The notes: generated from the sequence alone by a model not told the origin. Positions 53,472-61,912 are shown, numbered from the stretch's first letter. The stretch is 64,000 nt of DNA from Lentzea albidocapillata subsp. violacea (GCF_900100275.1 NZ_FNET01000027.1:36322-100321); one strand, 5' to 3'. Program-made: numbers and translations.

Positions 53472-53492
53472 GCTGCATGGGCCCCATGCAGC
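53472..53492. promoter_or_regulatory. Perfect 21-bp palindrome, candidate operator
   Basis: GCTGCATGGG-C-CCCATGCAGC has 10-bp arms around one central base. It lies in the gap between divergent genes, 112 nt before ATG 53360 and 122 nt before GTG 53614. The symmetry suits a dimeric regulator such as the XRE protein encoded next to it. Confidence 0.5.
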
Positions 53493-53572
53493 GGACGTAT
53501 GAAGCTCATCCACCGGGTGGAGGTACCCGGACTGCGACACGCGAACCCATTACGTCTTATGCATGAGATGGA

Positions 53573-53600
53573 TGGACTGACGATCACACGTCCGTACACT
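53573..53600 (+). promoter_or_regulatory. Candidate promoter of the XRE-SLOG operon
   Basis: TGGACT (53573-53578), 16-nt spacer, TACACT (53595-53600). Start expected near 53607, leaving about 25 nt before ATG 53632. Confidence 0.45.
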
Positions 53601-53631
53601 GGGGAAACGCTCAGTGACGGGGGCGAGGCCG

Positions 53632-55176
53632 ATGGATGCAGCGAGACCCAAATCCAGACGCGCTTGCCCGTGTGGGGCGTTCATCGCCGCCGACAACTCC
53701 GATCGGCTGTGTCACCGGTGCCGCCGCAACGCTCGTGCGGACGTGCACGGACCACCTGAGGTCCCCAACGACTTCTGGGACCACCCCGCGATCGCCGCCG
53801 CATGCAACGACCGCGACATGGGTGCGCTGATCTCCGCGTACCGGCACCACCCCCGGCACCTCAGCCGGGTCACGCAGGACCGTATGGCGGCGTGGCTCGG
53901 CATCAGCCAGGCGCAGCTCTCGCGTTACGAGTCGGGCGAGAACCAGATCGACCGGCTCGACCGGCTGCGCCACTTCGCGCTGGTGCTCGGTGTACCGGGC
54001 GAACGACTGTGGTTCGACCGCGTCGTCATCCCAGCTCAGGTGGGCTCACCCGATACGGGCCCGCCAGACGTGCTCGCCGCCCCCTGGGAGGCGACGAGCA
54101 TTGCCCGTTCGGTCGAGGAGACGGCGAGGAGCGACTTGGCGATCAGCAGACGAGCGGCGCTCACCGGAGCCGCCGCGGTGACGGTGGGTTCCGCACTGGT
54201 CGAGCCGCTGCAGCGGTGGTTGCACCCCCTGCAGAACCTGTCGAAGTGGTCGTCGCACTCGGCGATCAGCGAGGAGGAGCTCTTCGCGTTGCAACGCGTG
54301 GCGGACGGGCTGCGCGGCTGGGGTGGCCGGGGCGGCTACGGACTGGCCCGCAAGGCCGTCCTGGGTCAGCTGGACGAGCTGGCCGAACGCCTGGGCCGGG
54401 CACCGTCCGGCCCGACGACGGAACGCGCGTTCTTCATAGGCGCGGAACTGTCGAAGGTGGCGGCGAGTATGTCGTTCGACGCCGGCCTGCACAACGCGGC
54501 CCAGCGCTACTACGTGCTGGCCATCCGCATGGCCAAGGCCGGCCACAACGACGGCTTCGCGGCGCTGTGCCTGGCCGCCATGGCGCGGCAGATGTTCGAC
54601 CTGGGCCGCCCCGAGGACGGCCTGGAGCTGGTCCAGCTGGGCCAGTACGGCACCCGCCGCACCGGCACCCCGACGCTCAGGGCGCTCCTGCTCACCCGCG
54701 AGGCCTGGGCCTACGCGAGCATGGGCAAGACCCGTGAGTTCCACCAGGCCGTGGGCATGGCGCAGGAGAGCTTCGCCCAGCGGGTCGCGGACAACGAGCC
54801 GCGCTACCTGCACAACTTCGACGAGGCCGAGCTCGAGGGCGTCATCGGCGCCCGCTGCCGCGACCTCGCCCTGCACGACCCGTCCCAGGCCGTGTTCGCC
54901 GAACAACACATCCGGCGGGCCCTGGCACTGCGGGACCCGTCCAAGGTGCGCAACCGCGCCTTCGACGTGATCGGACTGGCGCGCACCAAAATGGTCGCGG
55001 GAGACCCGGAGGCAGCGTGCGGGTTGATCAACGAGGTCCTGCCGACGGCGGCGAAGCTCTCCTCGGGCCGAGTCCTGCGCAAGCTCGAGGACTTCGCGAA
55101 GGAAGCGGCACGGCACCGCCACATCCCCGCCGTGCAGGACACCAGGGACGCGATCAGAGCGATCCGGACCGCTTGA
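53632..55176 (+). CDS. XRE-family regulator with zinc-ribbon N-terminus and TPR domain
   Basis: The 514-aa protein has a small zinc-ribbon-like start CPCGAFIAADNSDRLCHRC (residues 12-30), then an XRE helix-turn-helix (VTQDRMAAWLGISQAQLSRYESGENQ near residues 82-107), a short hydrophobic Ala/Val segment near residue 175 and about 300 residues of TPR-like helices. ATG 53632 fits the promoter at 53573-53600 with GGGGG 8 nt upstream; GTG 53614 is an alternative. Family knowledge: such HTH-TPR regulators pair with a co-encoded partner in actinomycetes. Its stop shares one base with the SLOG gene start. Confidence 0.85.
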   Translation: MDAARPKSRRACPCGAFIAADNSDRLCHRCRRNARADVHGPPEVPNDFWDHPAIAAACNDRDMGALISAYRHHPRHLSRVTQDRMAAWLGISQAQLSRYESGENQIDRLDRLRHFALVLGVPGERLWFDRVVIPAQVGSPDTGPPDVLAAPWEATSIARSVEETARSDLAISRRAALTGAAAVTVGSALVEPLQRWLHPLQNLSKWSSHSAISEEELFALQRVADGLRGWGGRGGYGLARKAVLGQLDELAERLGRAPSGPTTERAFFIGAELSKVAASMSFDAGLHNAAQRYYVLAIRMAKAGHNDGFAALCLAAMARQMFDLGRPEDGLELVQLGQYGTRRTGTPTLRALLLTREAWAYASMGKTREFHQAVGMAQESFAQRVADNEPRYLHNFDEAELEGVIGARCRDLALHDPSQAVFAEQHIRRALALRDPSKVRNRAFDVIGLARTKMVAGDPEAACGLINEVLPTAAKLSSGRVLRKLEDFAKEAARHRHIPAVQDTRDAIRAIRTA

Positions 55177-55652
55177 TGCGCGTAGGCATCACCGGGCACA
55201 GCAACCTGGTCCCGGAGTGCGTCCCAGCCGTCCAGGCCGCCATCACGGAGGCCCTGGAACGGCTGGGCACCACCCTGGTGGGCGTGACCTGCCTGGCCCC
55301 GGGAGCCGACCAGGTCTTCGCCAGGGCCGTGCTGGCACTGGGCGGTGAGGTGGAGGTGGTCCTGCCCGCTCTGGACTACCGCGACCGCCTGAAACCGCAC
55401 CAGGTGGCCGACTACGACGAGCTCCGCGCCGCCGCCACGGTCGTCAGCGTCCTCCCGCACATGTCGAGCGGACGGCAGGCCTACGTGGCGGCCAACGAAC
55501 GCATGCTCGCCTCCGTCGAGCTCCTGGTGGCGGTGTGGGACGGCGTCCCGGCCCAGGGCAGGGGCGGCACGGCGGACGTGGTGGAGCAGGCCCGCGCCTC
55601 CGGCGTGCCGATCGAGGTCGTCTGGCCGGACGGGGCGCGCAGGAAACCCTGA
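55176..55652 (+). CDS. SLOG-like nucleotide-sensor domain protein
   Basis: The 158-aa Rossmann-like protein has MRVGITGHSNLVP at the start, LAPGADQVFARAVLALGGEVEVVLP near residue 47, Tyr-containing DYRDRLKPHQVADYDEL, AYVAANERML and LLVAVWDGVPAQGRGGTADVV near residue 117, a close match to the SLOG/YspA-like pattern, where the glycines bind a nucleotide-type ligand. It is coupled to the XRE gene by a one-base overlap. SLOG proteins sense or make nucleotide signals in conflict and stress systems; the role here is inferred. Confidence 0.8.
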   Translation: MRVGITGHSNLVPECVPAVQAAITEALERLGTTLVGVTCLAPGADQVFARAVLALGGEVEVVLPALDYRDRLKPHQVADYDELRAAATVVSVLPHMSSGRQAYVAANERMLASVELLVAVWDGVPAQGRGGTADVVEQARASGVPIEVVWPDGARRKP

Positions 55653-55659
55653 GGATCGT

Positions 55660-55715
55660 TAGGCCGAGTGAGGGAAGTTGATCCGGCAACCGGACCAACT
55701 CCCCTCACAGGCCTA
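55660..55715. terminator. Long stem-loop after the SLOG gene
   Basis: TAGGCC...GTGAGGG...AGTTG...TCCGG pairs with its complement over about 26 bp with a 3-nt CAA loop, one asymmetric bulge and two A/G mismatches. It lies 8 nt after the SLOG stop and ends 35 nt before the next gene. No T run. It probably separates the two transcription units. Confidence 0.65.
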
Positions 55716-55750
55716 GCCCCGCCCACCGAGCTTGATCACGATTTCGGGGC

Positions 55751-56212
55751 ATGGCAGCCGATCAGTTCGCTCGCCTGGCCGACCGCCAGCAGTCCCTGCG
55801 AACAGCCCTGCGAGTCCTTCGGTCCGCAGGCCCTGGCAGCCCGGACTTCCAGTCCCTCCTCACCACCACGAACGCCGAGGTGGAAGCGGTCATGCAGGCC
55901 CGCAGGGACGTCGAGGCGGCCAGGCTGACCACCCCGAACCGCGCGATCGCCACCGCCACCACCGCCGCGGCGCTGATCGTCGCCGTGGGCTGGTTCGACG
56001 CCTGGTCGCTGCTCTCGCTCCTGGTGGCGGTGGCCACGGCCGCGTCGGTCCTGGTGGATCCGGCGGGCCGCCGGATCTTCGAACCGCGGGCCAGGACCAC
56101 CGCGATCACCGCGGCGCTGGGCGCCACCCTCCTGACCCCGCTGGCCGGCGGCTGGGCGACACTCATCACCGCGGCGGGCATCGCCTGGTGGGCCTGGAGG
56201 ACGCTCAGATGA
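55751..56212 (+). CDS. Small multi-TM membrane protein
   Basis: The 153-aa protein has a helical, soluble N-terminus (about residues 1-60, FARLADRQQSLRTALRVL) followed by four hydrophobic segments (about 65-80, 80-100, 112-130, 132-150). Family not recognised. Its stop overlaps the coiled-coil gene start by 4 nt (ATGA), so the products are made together. Confidence 0.7.
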   Translation: MAADQFARLADRQQSLRTALRVLRSAGPGSPDFQSLLTTTNAEVEAVMQARRDVEAARLTTPNRAIATATTAAALIVAVGWFDAWSLLSLLVAVATAASVLVDPAGRRIFEPRARTTAITAALGATLLTPLAGGWATLITAAGIAWWAWRTLR

Positions 56213-57066
56213 ACATCGACCCGGTCAAGGCACTGGACGGCAAGGTCGAGCGGCTCAAGAAGGAACTGAAGTCGCTGGAGACCCGCATCGACCACGCCCA
56301 GACCGACGCGGCGCACGACCAGCTCAGCCAGGCGAACCAGCTCAAGGACACCGCGCGCAAGCTCACCAGGACCGACGACCGCGTCACCGAGCTCGCGGAG
56401 AGCGTCCACCGCCTGGAACGTCTTCTGGTGGCACTGAACCGGAAGGTCCGGGCGGGCGAGACCCGGAAGGCGAACTTCGACGACTGGCCCGAGATCGACG
56501 AGGCACAGCTCGCCAAGATCCTCAAGGGCCAGGAAGCCTACGCCCGCAGGGCTTTCACCCCGCAGGAAGCCAAGGACACGCGCAAGGCCATCGCCGAGTA
56601 CGACCGGCTGGCCCTGCAGGCGATCGACGCGGCCGAGGCCCTGACGCACCTCCCGCCCACGGCGGAAGCGTTGTGGCGCAAGAACTACAAGCAGTGGCGG
56701 TCCATCTCGGACCGGAAACGCCCGGAAGCCCCGGACGACGACACGCATGCCAAGGACACCGTCGCCAAGTCGGCCGGCAACGAGGCCATCGCGCACACAC
56801 GACAGCTGATCCGCGCGCGCATCGAGGACGCGGTGGCACGTGATCTGCTGTTCCCCGCGTGGTTCGAGAACATGCTCGGACCCGCCGCGCCGCCCGGCAA
56901 GGCGGACGATTGGCTTTACACCGCAACGGATGTCGTGCTGTACCGGCTGTTGCACGACGTCACCAGCCCAGCGGACGCGCTCGGTCCGGCACCCCTCGAA
57001 GAGGGGCACCGCAAGACCCTGCACGACCGCCTGACCGGCGAATGCGCGGACTACCGGAAACCGTGA
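56209..57066 (+). CDS. Coiled-coil protein coupled to membrane protein
   Basis: The 285-aa soluble protein has a heptad-rich coiled coil in residues about 8-90 (LDGKVERLKKELKSLETRID; LTRTDDRVTELAESVHRLERLL), then an all-alpha region and a C-terminal domain with FPAWFENMLGPAAPPG and TATDVVLYRLLHDV. No catalytic motif is seen. Coupled to the four-TM protein by a 4-nt overlap, it probably associates with the membrane through it. Function unknown. Confidence 0.75.
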   Translation: MNIDPVKALDGKVERLKKELKSLETRIDHAQTDAAHDQLSQANQLKDTARKLTRTDDRVTELAESVHRLERLLVALNRKVRAGETRKANFDDWPEIDEAQLAKILKGQEAYARRAFTPQEAKDTRKAIAEYDRLALQAIDAAEALTHLPPTAEALWRKNYKQWRSISDRKRPEAPDDDTHAKDTVAKSAGNEAIAHTRQLIRARIEDAVARDLLFPAWFENMLGPAAPPGKADDWLYTATDVVLYRLLHDVTSPADALGPAPLEEGHRKTLHDRLTGECADYRKP

Positions 57067-57070
57067 GAAA

Positions 57071-57097
57071 GCCCGGGCAGGGCGCCTCTGCCCGAGC
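57071..57097. terminator. Terminator between coiled-coil gene and S1 gene
   Basis: GCCCGGGCAG / CTGCCCGAGC, a 10-bp stem with one wobble and a 7-nt loop, between convergent genes. Confidence 0.7.
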
Positions 57098-57104
57098 ACT
57101 CAAC

Positions 57105-57296
57105 TCACGCCAGCTCCAGGCTGAACCGCTGCTGCTCGGCGTCCACCGCGAGCACCTTCACCTGCACCGAAGCACCGACCTCGGCCTGCCGGCCGTGCAG
57201 GAGCCCATGTGCACCGGCGGGGTGCTCGATGAACGAACCGAAGGGAACGGTCGAGACGACCTTCCCCGAAAAGACATCACCAACGTTGGGAAGCAT
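57105..57296 (-). CDS. Single S1-domain RNA-binding protein
   Basis: The 63-aa protein is essentially one S1 domain: VGDVFSGKVVSTVPFGSFIEHPAGAHGLLH then VGASVQVKVLAVDAEQQRFSLEL, the five-strand OB-fold with the F-G-x-F aromatic patch that contacts RNA. A purine-rich ribosome-binding site (GAGGTGATG region) precedes ATG 57296. Likely a small RNA chaperone or ribosome-associated factor. Confidence 0.85.
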   Translation of the reverse strand: MLPNVGDVFSGKVVSTVPFGSFIEHPAGAHGLLHGRQAEVGASVQVKVLAVDAEQQRFSLELA

Positions 57297-57467
57297 TGCG
57301 CATCACCTCCTCTCCCTGAGCGCGTATCCCACAAAGCAGATAGGCGCGGGGCTGGAGGGGCCCTGATCAAGTCAGGGCCGGGCAACCGTTCCGCTCACGG
57401 CACAAGGCCGACCCGGCAGTCATGACGAGAACCTTAACCACCGCAGGCCGTTGTCCGCAACGGAATC

Positions 57468-57473
57468 TAGACT
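57468..57473 (+). promoter_or_regulatory. Candidate -10 element (leaderless start) of WYL regulator
   Basis: TAGACT, 7 nt before ATG 57481, no ribosome-binding site. Confidence 0.5.
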
Positions 57474-57480
57474 TCCCCAC

Positions 57481-58443
57481 ATGCTGGAGACGTCCGCACG
57501 ACTGCTGAAGCTCCTGTCCCTGTTGCAGGTGCGGCGTGACTGGACGGGCCCGGAGCTCGCCGACCGGCTCAGCGTCGACGTGCGCACGATCCGCCGCGAC
57601 GTGGACAAGTTGCGCAGCCTCGGCTATCCCGTCACGTCACTGCCCGGCGCGGCCGGCGGCTACCAGCTCGGGGCGGGCGCGGAACTCCCGCCGCTCCTGC
57701 TCGACGACGACGAGGCGGTCGCCGTCGCGGTCGGACTGAGGACGGCGGCGAACGGTTCCATCGCGGGCATCGAGGAGACGTCGATCCGTGCCCTCACCAA
57801 GCTCGAACAGGTGCTGCCGACGAGGTTGCGGCGGCGCGTGCAGGCACTTCAGGCGCACACCACCGCCCTGCCGGCCGCGGGCCCCACGGTCGACCCGGAG
57901 ACGCTCACGATCATCGCCGCCGCCTGCCGCGACCACCAGCAGCTGCGGTTCACCTACGCCCCGACGCAGGGCGAGCCCGCGAAACGGCTGGCGGAACCAC
58001 AGGGCCTCGTGCACACCGGCCGCCGGTGGTACCTGGTCGCCTGGGACGTGTCCAAAGAGGACTGGCGGACGTTCCGGGTGGACCGCATCACCGAGGAACC
58101 CGCGCTCGCGGCGAGGTTCACGCCCCGCGAACCGCCCGCGAAGTCGCTCGGCGAGTTCGTGTCACGGCAGGTCGCCTCCAGCGTCTACACCTACCAGGCG
58201 GTGCTCACGATCCACGCACCCATGCAGGCGGTCGCGGAACGCACCACGCCGATGTCCGCGGCGCTGGAACCGATCGACGACCAGTCCTGCCTGATGCGCA
58301 CGGGCGCCGACGCGCTCGAACGGATCGTGTTCCACCTGCTGTTCCTGGGCTTCGAGTTCGACGTGCACGAACCGGCCGAACTCAGGGACTACATCGAGAT
58401 TCTCATCGGCCGGCTCCGCAACGCGATTACAGTGCGGGAGTGA
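57481..58443 (+). CDS. WYL-domain transcriptional regulator (YafY type)
   Basis: The 320-aa protein has an N-terminal HTH_11 winged helix (WTGPELADRLSVDVRTIRRDVDKLRSLGYPV, residues about 20-50) and the WYL domain with RRWYLVAWDVSKEDWRTFRVDRI near residue 181, followed by the C-terminal extension. WYL domains bind nucleic-acid-derived ligands. ATG 57481 has a -10 element 7 nt upstream. The stop overlaps the sigma-factor start by 4 nt, so the two regulators are co-translated. Confidence 0.92.
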   Translation: MLETSARLLKLLSLLQVRRDWTGPELADRLSVDVRTIRRDVDKLRSLGYPVTSLPGAAGGYQLGAGAELPPLLLDDDEAVAVAVGLRTAANGSIAGIEETSIRALTKLEQVLPTRLRRRVQALQAHTTALPAAGPTVDPETLTIIAAACRDHQQLRFTYAPTQGEPAKRLAEPQGLVHTGRRWYLVAWDVSKEDWRTFRVDRITEEPALAARFTPREPPAKSLGEFVSRQVASSVYTYQAVLTIHAPMQAVAERTTPMSAALEPIDDQSCLMRTGADALERIVFHLLFLGFEFDVHEPAELRDYIEILIGRLRNAITVRE

Positions 58444-59360
58444 CAGTGGACTTCGCGACGGCCGCGGACCCGTTCAGGCGGGAGCTTCTCGCGCACTGCT
58501 ACCGGATGCTCGGCTCGCTGCACGACGCCGAGGACCTGGTGCAGGAGACGTACCTGCGCGCGTGGAAGGCGTACGGCCAGTTCGAGGGCCGCTCGTCGGT
58601 CCGCACCTGGCTGTACCGGATCGCGACGAACGTCTGCCTCACCGCCCTGGACGGCCGCACGAGACGCCCGCTGCCGTTCGGGCTCGGCACCCAGGCGGCC
58701 ACCGAGGCAGACCCGCTCACCCAGGACCACGAGGTCCCGTGGCTGGAGCCGTTCCCGACCGATCCGGCCGCGATCGTCACCGAACGCGAGTCCACCCGGC
58801 TGGCGTTCGTCGCGGCGTTGCAGCACCTCCCGCCGAGGCAACGGGCGGTGCTGATCCTGCGCGACGTGCTCAAGCTCAGCGCCGCCGAGACCGGGGACGA
58901 GCTGGACATGACGGTGGCGGCCGTCAACAGCGCCCTGCAACGGGCGCACGCTCAGCTCAAGGACCTCACCGAGGACGAGGTCGTCGAACCGGCGGAGGCC
59001 AAGCCGCTGCTCGACCGGTGGGTGAAAGCCTTCGAGGCCAAGGACATCCCGGCGATCATCGGCATGTTCGCGCAGGACGTCGTCTGGGAGATGCCGCCGT
59101 ACCCGCAGTTCTACCGGGGCCCGGACATGGTCGCGTGGCACCTCGCGAACCAGTGCCCGTCGGTCCCCCACGGCGCCAGGATGATCGTCACCGAAGCGAA
59201 CGGCCAGCCCGCGTTCGGGCTCTACCTGCGCGCCGAGGACGGCGTGTTCCGGCCGTTCAACCTCCAGACACTGGAGATTCGCAAGGGCCGGATCACGCGC
59301 GTCTCGTCGTTCTTCGACCTCAGTCTGTTCCCGCGATTCGGGCTGCCCTCGACCGCATGA
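58440..59360 (+). CDS. SigG-type ECF sigma factor with C-terminal SnoaL-like domain
   Basis: The protein has 306 aa. Sigma region 2 is RRELLAHCYRMLGSLHDAEDLVQETYLRAW (residues about 11-41), followed by FEGRSSVRTWLYRIATNVCL. Region 4 is LQHLPPRQRAVLILRDVLKLSAAE and VAAVNSALQRAHAQL (about 125-180). The last 120 residues are a SnoaL-like/NTF2 domain that in this group replaces an anti-sigma factor for autoregulation. GTG 58440 gives the 4-nt overlap with the WYL gene. It overlaps the convergent phosphoesterase gene by 41 bp, long enough for antisense effects. Confidence 0.9.
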   Translation: MTVDFATAADPFRRELLAHCYRMLGSLHDAEDLVQETYLRAWKAYGQFEGRSSVRTWLYRIATNVCLTALDGRTRRPLPFGLGTQAATEADPLTQDHEVPWLEPFPTDPAAIVTERESTRLAFVAALQHLPPRQRAVLILRDVLKLSAAETGDELDMTVAAVNSALQRAHAQLKDLTEDEVVEPAEAKPLLDRWVKAFEAKDIPAIIGMFAQDVVWEMPPYPQFYRGPDMVAWHLANQCPSVPHGARMIVTEANGQPAFGLYLRAEDGVFRPFNLQTLEIRKGRITRVSSFFDLSLFPRFGLPSTA

Positions 59361-61083
59361 ACTCGGCACGGTCCAGCGGCCGGTTCACGATCCGCATGTC
59401 GCCGATCCAGCCGTGCAACGACTTCTCGACGACCTTGTCGTACGCGTAGGCGCCGACGAGCCACGGGTCACCGGCGGTCGAGATGCCGCGCGCGGGCGTG
59501 GACGGGTTGCGCAGCAACGGGGATCCGTCGACGTACAGCGTGGTGTGCACGCCGTCGTTGACCACGGCGATGTGCCACCACGTCTCGTAGTCCATCTCGT
59601 GACCCCAGTTCGTGGAGATGCCCGGCAGGTTGCGCGGGAACACCGCCCACTGCAGCTGGCCGCCACCGGCGACGTTCAGGGTCGCGATCGGCTCGCTCGG
59701 GTCGTCCCCGGTCTTGCCGGCCGCGGCACCGGGCGCGAGCTTCGTGAACAGACCGCACCACGGATGGTTGAAGTCCGTGGGCAGCTTGAGGAACAGCTCG
59801 ATGGTGTAGCCGCGCTCGAACGTCTCCCTGTTCACCGGCGCCGAGTCCACTGTGGACAGGTGACCGTCCTTGCCGAAGTACAGCGAACGGTGTGACGGCG
59901 CGAGCCGGCTGTGGTCGTCCGAGGCGGTCAACGAGCCGGTCTGCCGCAGGTCGTTCCCGTTGCCCGACAGGTCCTTCAGGCCCTCGCCCAGGCGCCAGTA
60001 CGCGACCGTGCCACGCACCAGCACGTCACGGACGGGCTGCGGCGCGGGCAGCACCGGCGGGTCGAAACGGGCGAACCGCTGCTCGAAGTCGATCGGCACG
60101 CTGAACCGGTCGGCCGGGCCGGTGAGCTCGGTTTCCTTGCGCTCCAGCGGGTTGAGCGACTTCTTGCCGAGCAGCCACGGCGACAGGGTGCGGACGTCGA
60201 TCACACCGCGGTCCAGGTCGAAGTGGTAGAACCGGATCATCGCGCCGCCGCCGTAGTAGCGGTCCTGGTAGTTCGCGATGTGCACGTGCACGTCGTTGCC
60301 GGCGGTGTTGCGCATCGTCGTCCGGGCGGGCGGCCAGAAGTGCCCGTTCAGCGTCAGGAAGATCTGGTCGTTGTCCTTGATCAGCTCGTTCCACAGCCTG
60401 CGGCCGTAGTCGGACATCGCGGCGGTGCCGTCACCGCCGTCGTAGACCAGTTCGTGCGTGGTGAGGATGACCGGCAGCTTGGCGTGCTGCTGCAGAACCG
60501 AGCGCGCCCACTCGAAACCCTTGGCGGACATGCGCCAGTCCAGCGCGAGCACCAGCCATTCCTGGCCGGCCGCGCGGAACACGTGGTAGGTGTTGTAGCC
60601 GTCCGCGCTCGCCCCGCGGAACGTCGGCGAGTTGCGGAACCGCCGCGGCCCGAACCTGTCGAGGTACGGCGTGCGGCCGCGCTGGTCGTCCAGCCGCGAG
60701 TCCGGCACGTCGTGGTTGCCCGCGAGCACGCTGTACCCGATCCGGCGGCGGTCGAGCACCTCGAACCGCTCGCTGATGTCGTCGATCTCGCTCTGGCGTG
60801 CGTTCTCGACGAGGTCGCCGAGGTGGCTGACGAAGACGATGTTCTCGGACCTCCGCCGGTCGATCAGGTACTGCAGCGTGGCCTTCAACGGCGCCGAGTC
60901 GCCTCGGTCGAGGTCGAACATGTACTGCGTGTCCGGGATCACGGCGAGCGTGAATCGCCGCGACTCGGGGTCGGGACGGCCGCCGACAACGTTGTCAGCG
61001 GCGGCGGAACCAGGCGTGACCAGGGCGGCAGCGGCGGCGGTCGCACCGGTGCCGAGCAGGAAGGAACGACGGGACGCGGTCAT
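59320..61083 (-). CDS. Tat-exported metallophosphoesterase with C-terminal LamG-like domain
   Basis: The 587-aa protein has a Tat signal TASRRSFLLGTGATAAAAAL with an AxA cleavage near residue 28. The calcineurin-like phosphoesterase domain (about 40-300) has IPDTQYM, FVSHLGDLVEN, LAGNHDVPDS, TTHE and LNGHFW, all five metal-site blocks. After a linker, a concanavalin/LamG-like domain starts near residue 375 (TVAYWRLGEG, YTIELFLKL, DGVHTTLYVDGSPL). Likely a secreted phosphodiesterase or nucleotidase acting on surface or environmental phosphate esters. ATG 61083. Confidence 0.9.
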   Translation of the reverse strand: MTASRRSFLLGTGATAAAAALVTPGSAAADNVVGGRPDPESRRFTLAVIPDTQYMFDLDRGDSAPLKATLQYLIDRRRSENIVFVSHLGDLVENARQSEIDDISERFEVLDRRRIGYSVLAGNHDVPDSRLDDQRGRTPYLDRFGPRRFRNSPTFRGASADGYNTYHVFRAAGQEWLVLALDWRMSAKGFEWARSVLQQHAKLPVILTTHELVYDGGDGTAAMSDYGRRLWNELIKDNDQIFLTLNGHFWPPARTTMRNTAGNDVHVHIANYQDRYYGGGAMIRFYHFDLDRGVIDVRTLSPWLLGKKSLNPLERKETELTGPADRFSVPIDFEQRFARFDPPVLPAPQPVRDVLVRGTVAYWRLGEGLKDLSGNGNDLRQTGSLTASDDHSRLAPSHRSLYFGKDGHLSTVDSAPVNRETFERGYTIELFLKLPTDFNHPWCGLFTKLAPGAAAGKTGDDPSEPIATLNVAGGGQLQWAVFPRNLPGISTNWGHEMDYETWWHIAVVNDGVHTTLYVDGSPLLRNPSTPARGISTAGDPWLVGAYAYDKVVEKSLHGWIGDMRIVNRPLDRAEFMRSRAARIAGTD

Positions 61084-61132
61084 GGCGCGGAGCGTAGGTG
61101 CGCTGGGCCAACGGCAGGCGAACAATGGTCGA

Positions 61133-61138
61133 TAGCAT
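61133..61138 (+). promoter_or_regulatory. Candidate -10 element (leaderless start) of TauE gene
   Basis: TAGCAT, 8 nt before ATG 61147, no ribosome-binding site. Confidence 0.45.
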
Positions 61139-61146
61139 TGCGAACT

Positions 61147-61866
61147 ATGTCTTGGGGGTTGCTGGCGGTCGCCGGCGTGGTCGTCGCTTTCGGAGGGTTG
61201 CTGCAGGGCCTGATCGGCTTCGGACTGGCCCTGGTCGCCGTGCCGCTGCTCGCGTTGCTGGACCCGGCGCTCGTCCCGGTGCCGGTCCTGGTCATCGCCT
61301 GCGCGCACGCGGTCATGTCGCTGGCCAGGGAGTTCGGCCACGTGGACTGGCGCGGCGTCGGCTGGGCGATGCTCGGCCGCCTGCCGGGCACGGTCGTCGG
61401 CATCTGGATCGTCGACTCGCTGGACCCGAAGAGCTTCGGCGTGGTCGTCGGCGCCGCGGTGCTGGCGTGCGTGCTGCTGTCGATCACCTCCTGGCGCCCC
61501 CACCCCACCCCGCCGTCGCTGGTCACCGCCGGCGTGGCGAGCGGCTCGTTCGGCACGGCCACGTCGATCGGCGGCCCGATGGTCGCGTTGCTCTACCAGA
61601 ACCAGGCCGGGCCGGAGGTGCGGGCGACGCTGGCGGCGTTCTTCACGCTGGGTTCGGCCGTCTCGATCCTCGGCCTGACCGTCACCGGCAACGTCGCCGC
61701 GCACCAGCTGTGGAGCGGTGTGCTGCTGATCCCGTTCCTGGTCGCCGGATTCCTGCTTTCGGGGCCGTTGCGCGCCAAGTTCGACGCGAAGGGCGTCCGG
61801 ACTCCCACGCTGATCGTGGCGGGGGCGAGTGCCGTCGTGCTGATCGTGAGGAGCGCACTGCTGTGA
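61147..61866 (+). CDS. Sulfite exporter TauE/SafE family permease
   Basis: The 239-aa protein has seven or eight TM segments. The first helix carries GGLLQGLIGFGLALVAVP and the second half repeats the pattern with SGSFGTATSIGGPMVALL near residue 130, the two inverted repeats typical of TauE/SafE. The anion is not known; sulfite, sulfoacetate and unrelated organic anions occur in the family. ATG 61147. Confidence 0.88.
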   Translation: MSWGLLAVAGVVVAFGGLLQGLIGFGLALVAVPLLALLDPALVPVPVLVIACAHAVMSLAREFGHVDWRGVGWAMLGRLPGTVVGIWIVDSLDPKSFGVVVGAAVLACVLLSITSWRPHPTPPSLVTAGVASGSFGTATSIGGPMVALLYQNQAGPEVRATLAAFFTLGSAVSILGLTVTGNVAAHQLWSGVLLIPFLVAGFLLSGPLRAKFDAKGVRTPTLIVAGASAVVLIVRSALL

Positions 61867-61867
61867 G

Positions 61868-61896
61868 GGTGGCGGTGCTGCACGAGCACCGCCACC
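61868..61896. terminator. Bidirectional stem-loop between TauE and peptidase genes
   Basis: GGTGGCGGTGCT / AGCACCGCCACC, a 12-bp perfect stem with a 5-nt loop between convergent genes; no T run. Confidence 0.7.
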
Positions 61897-61912
61897 GCTT
61901 CAGGCGAACCGG

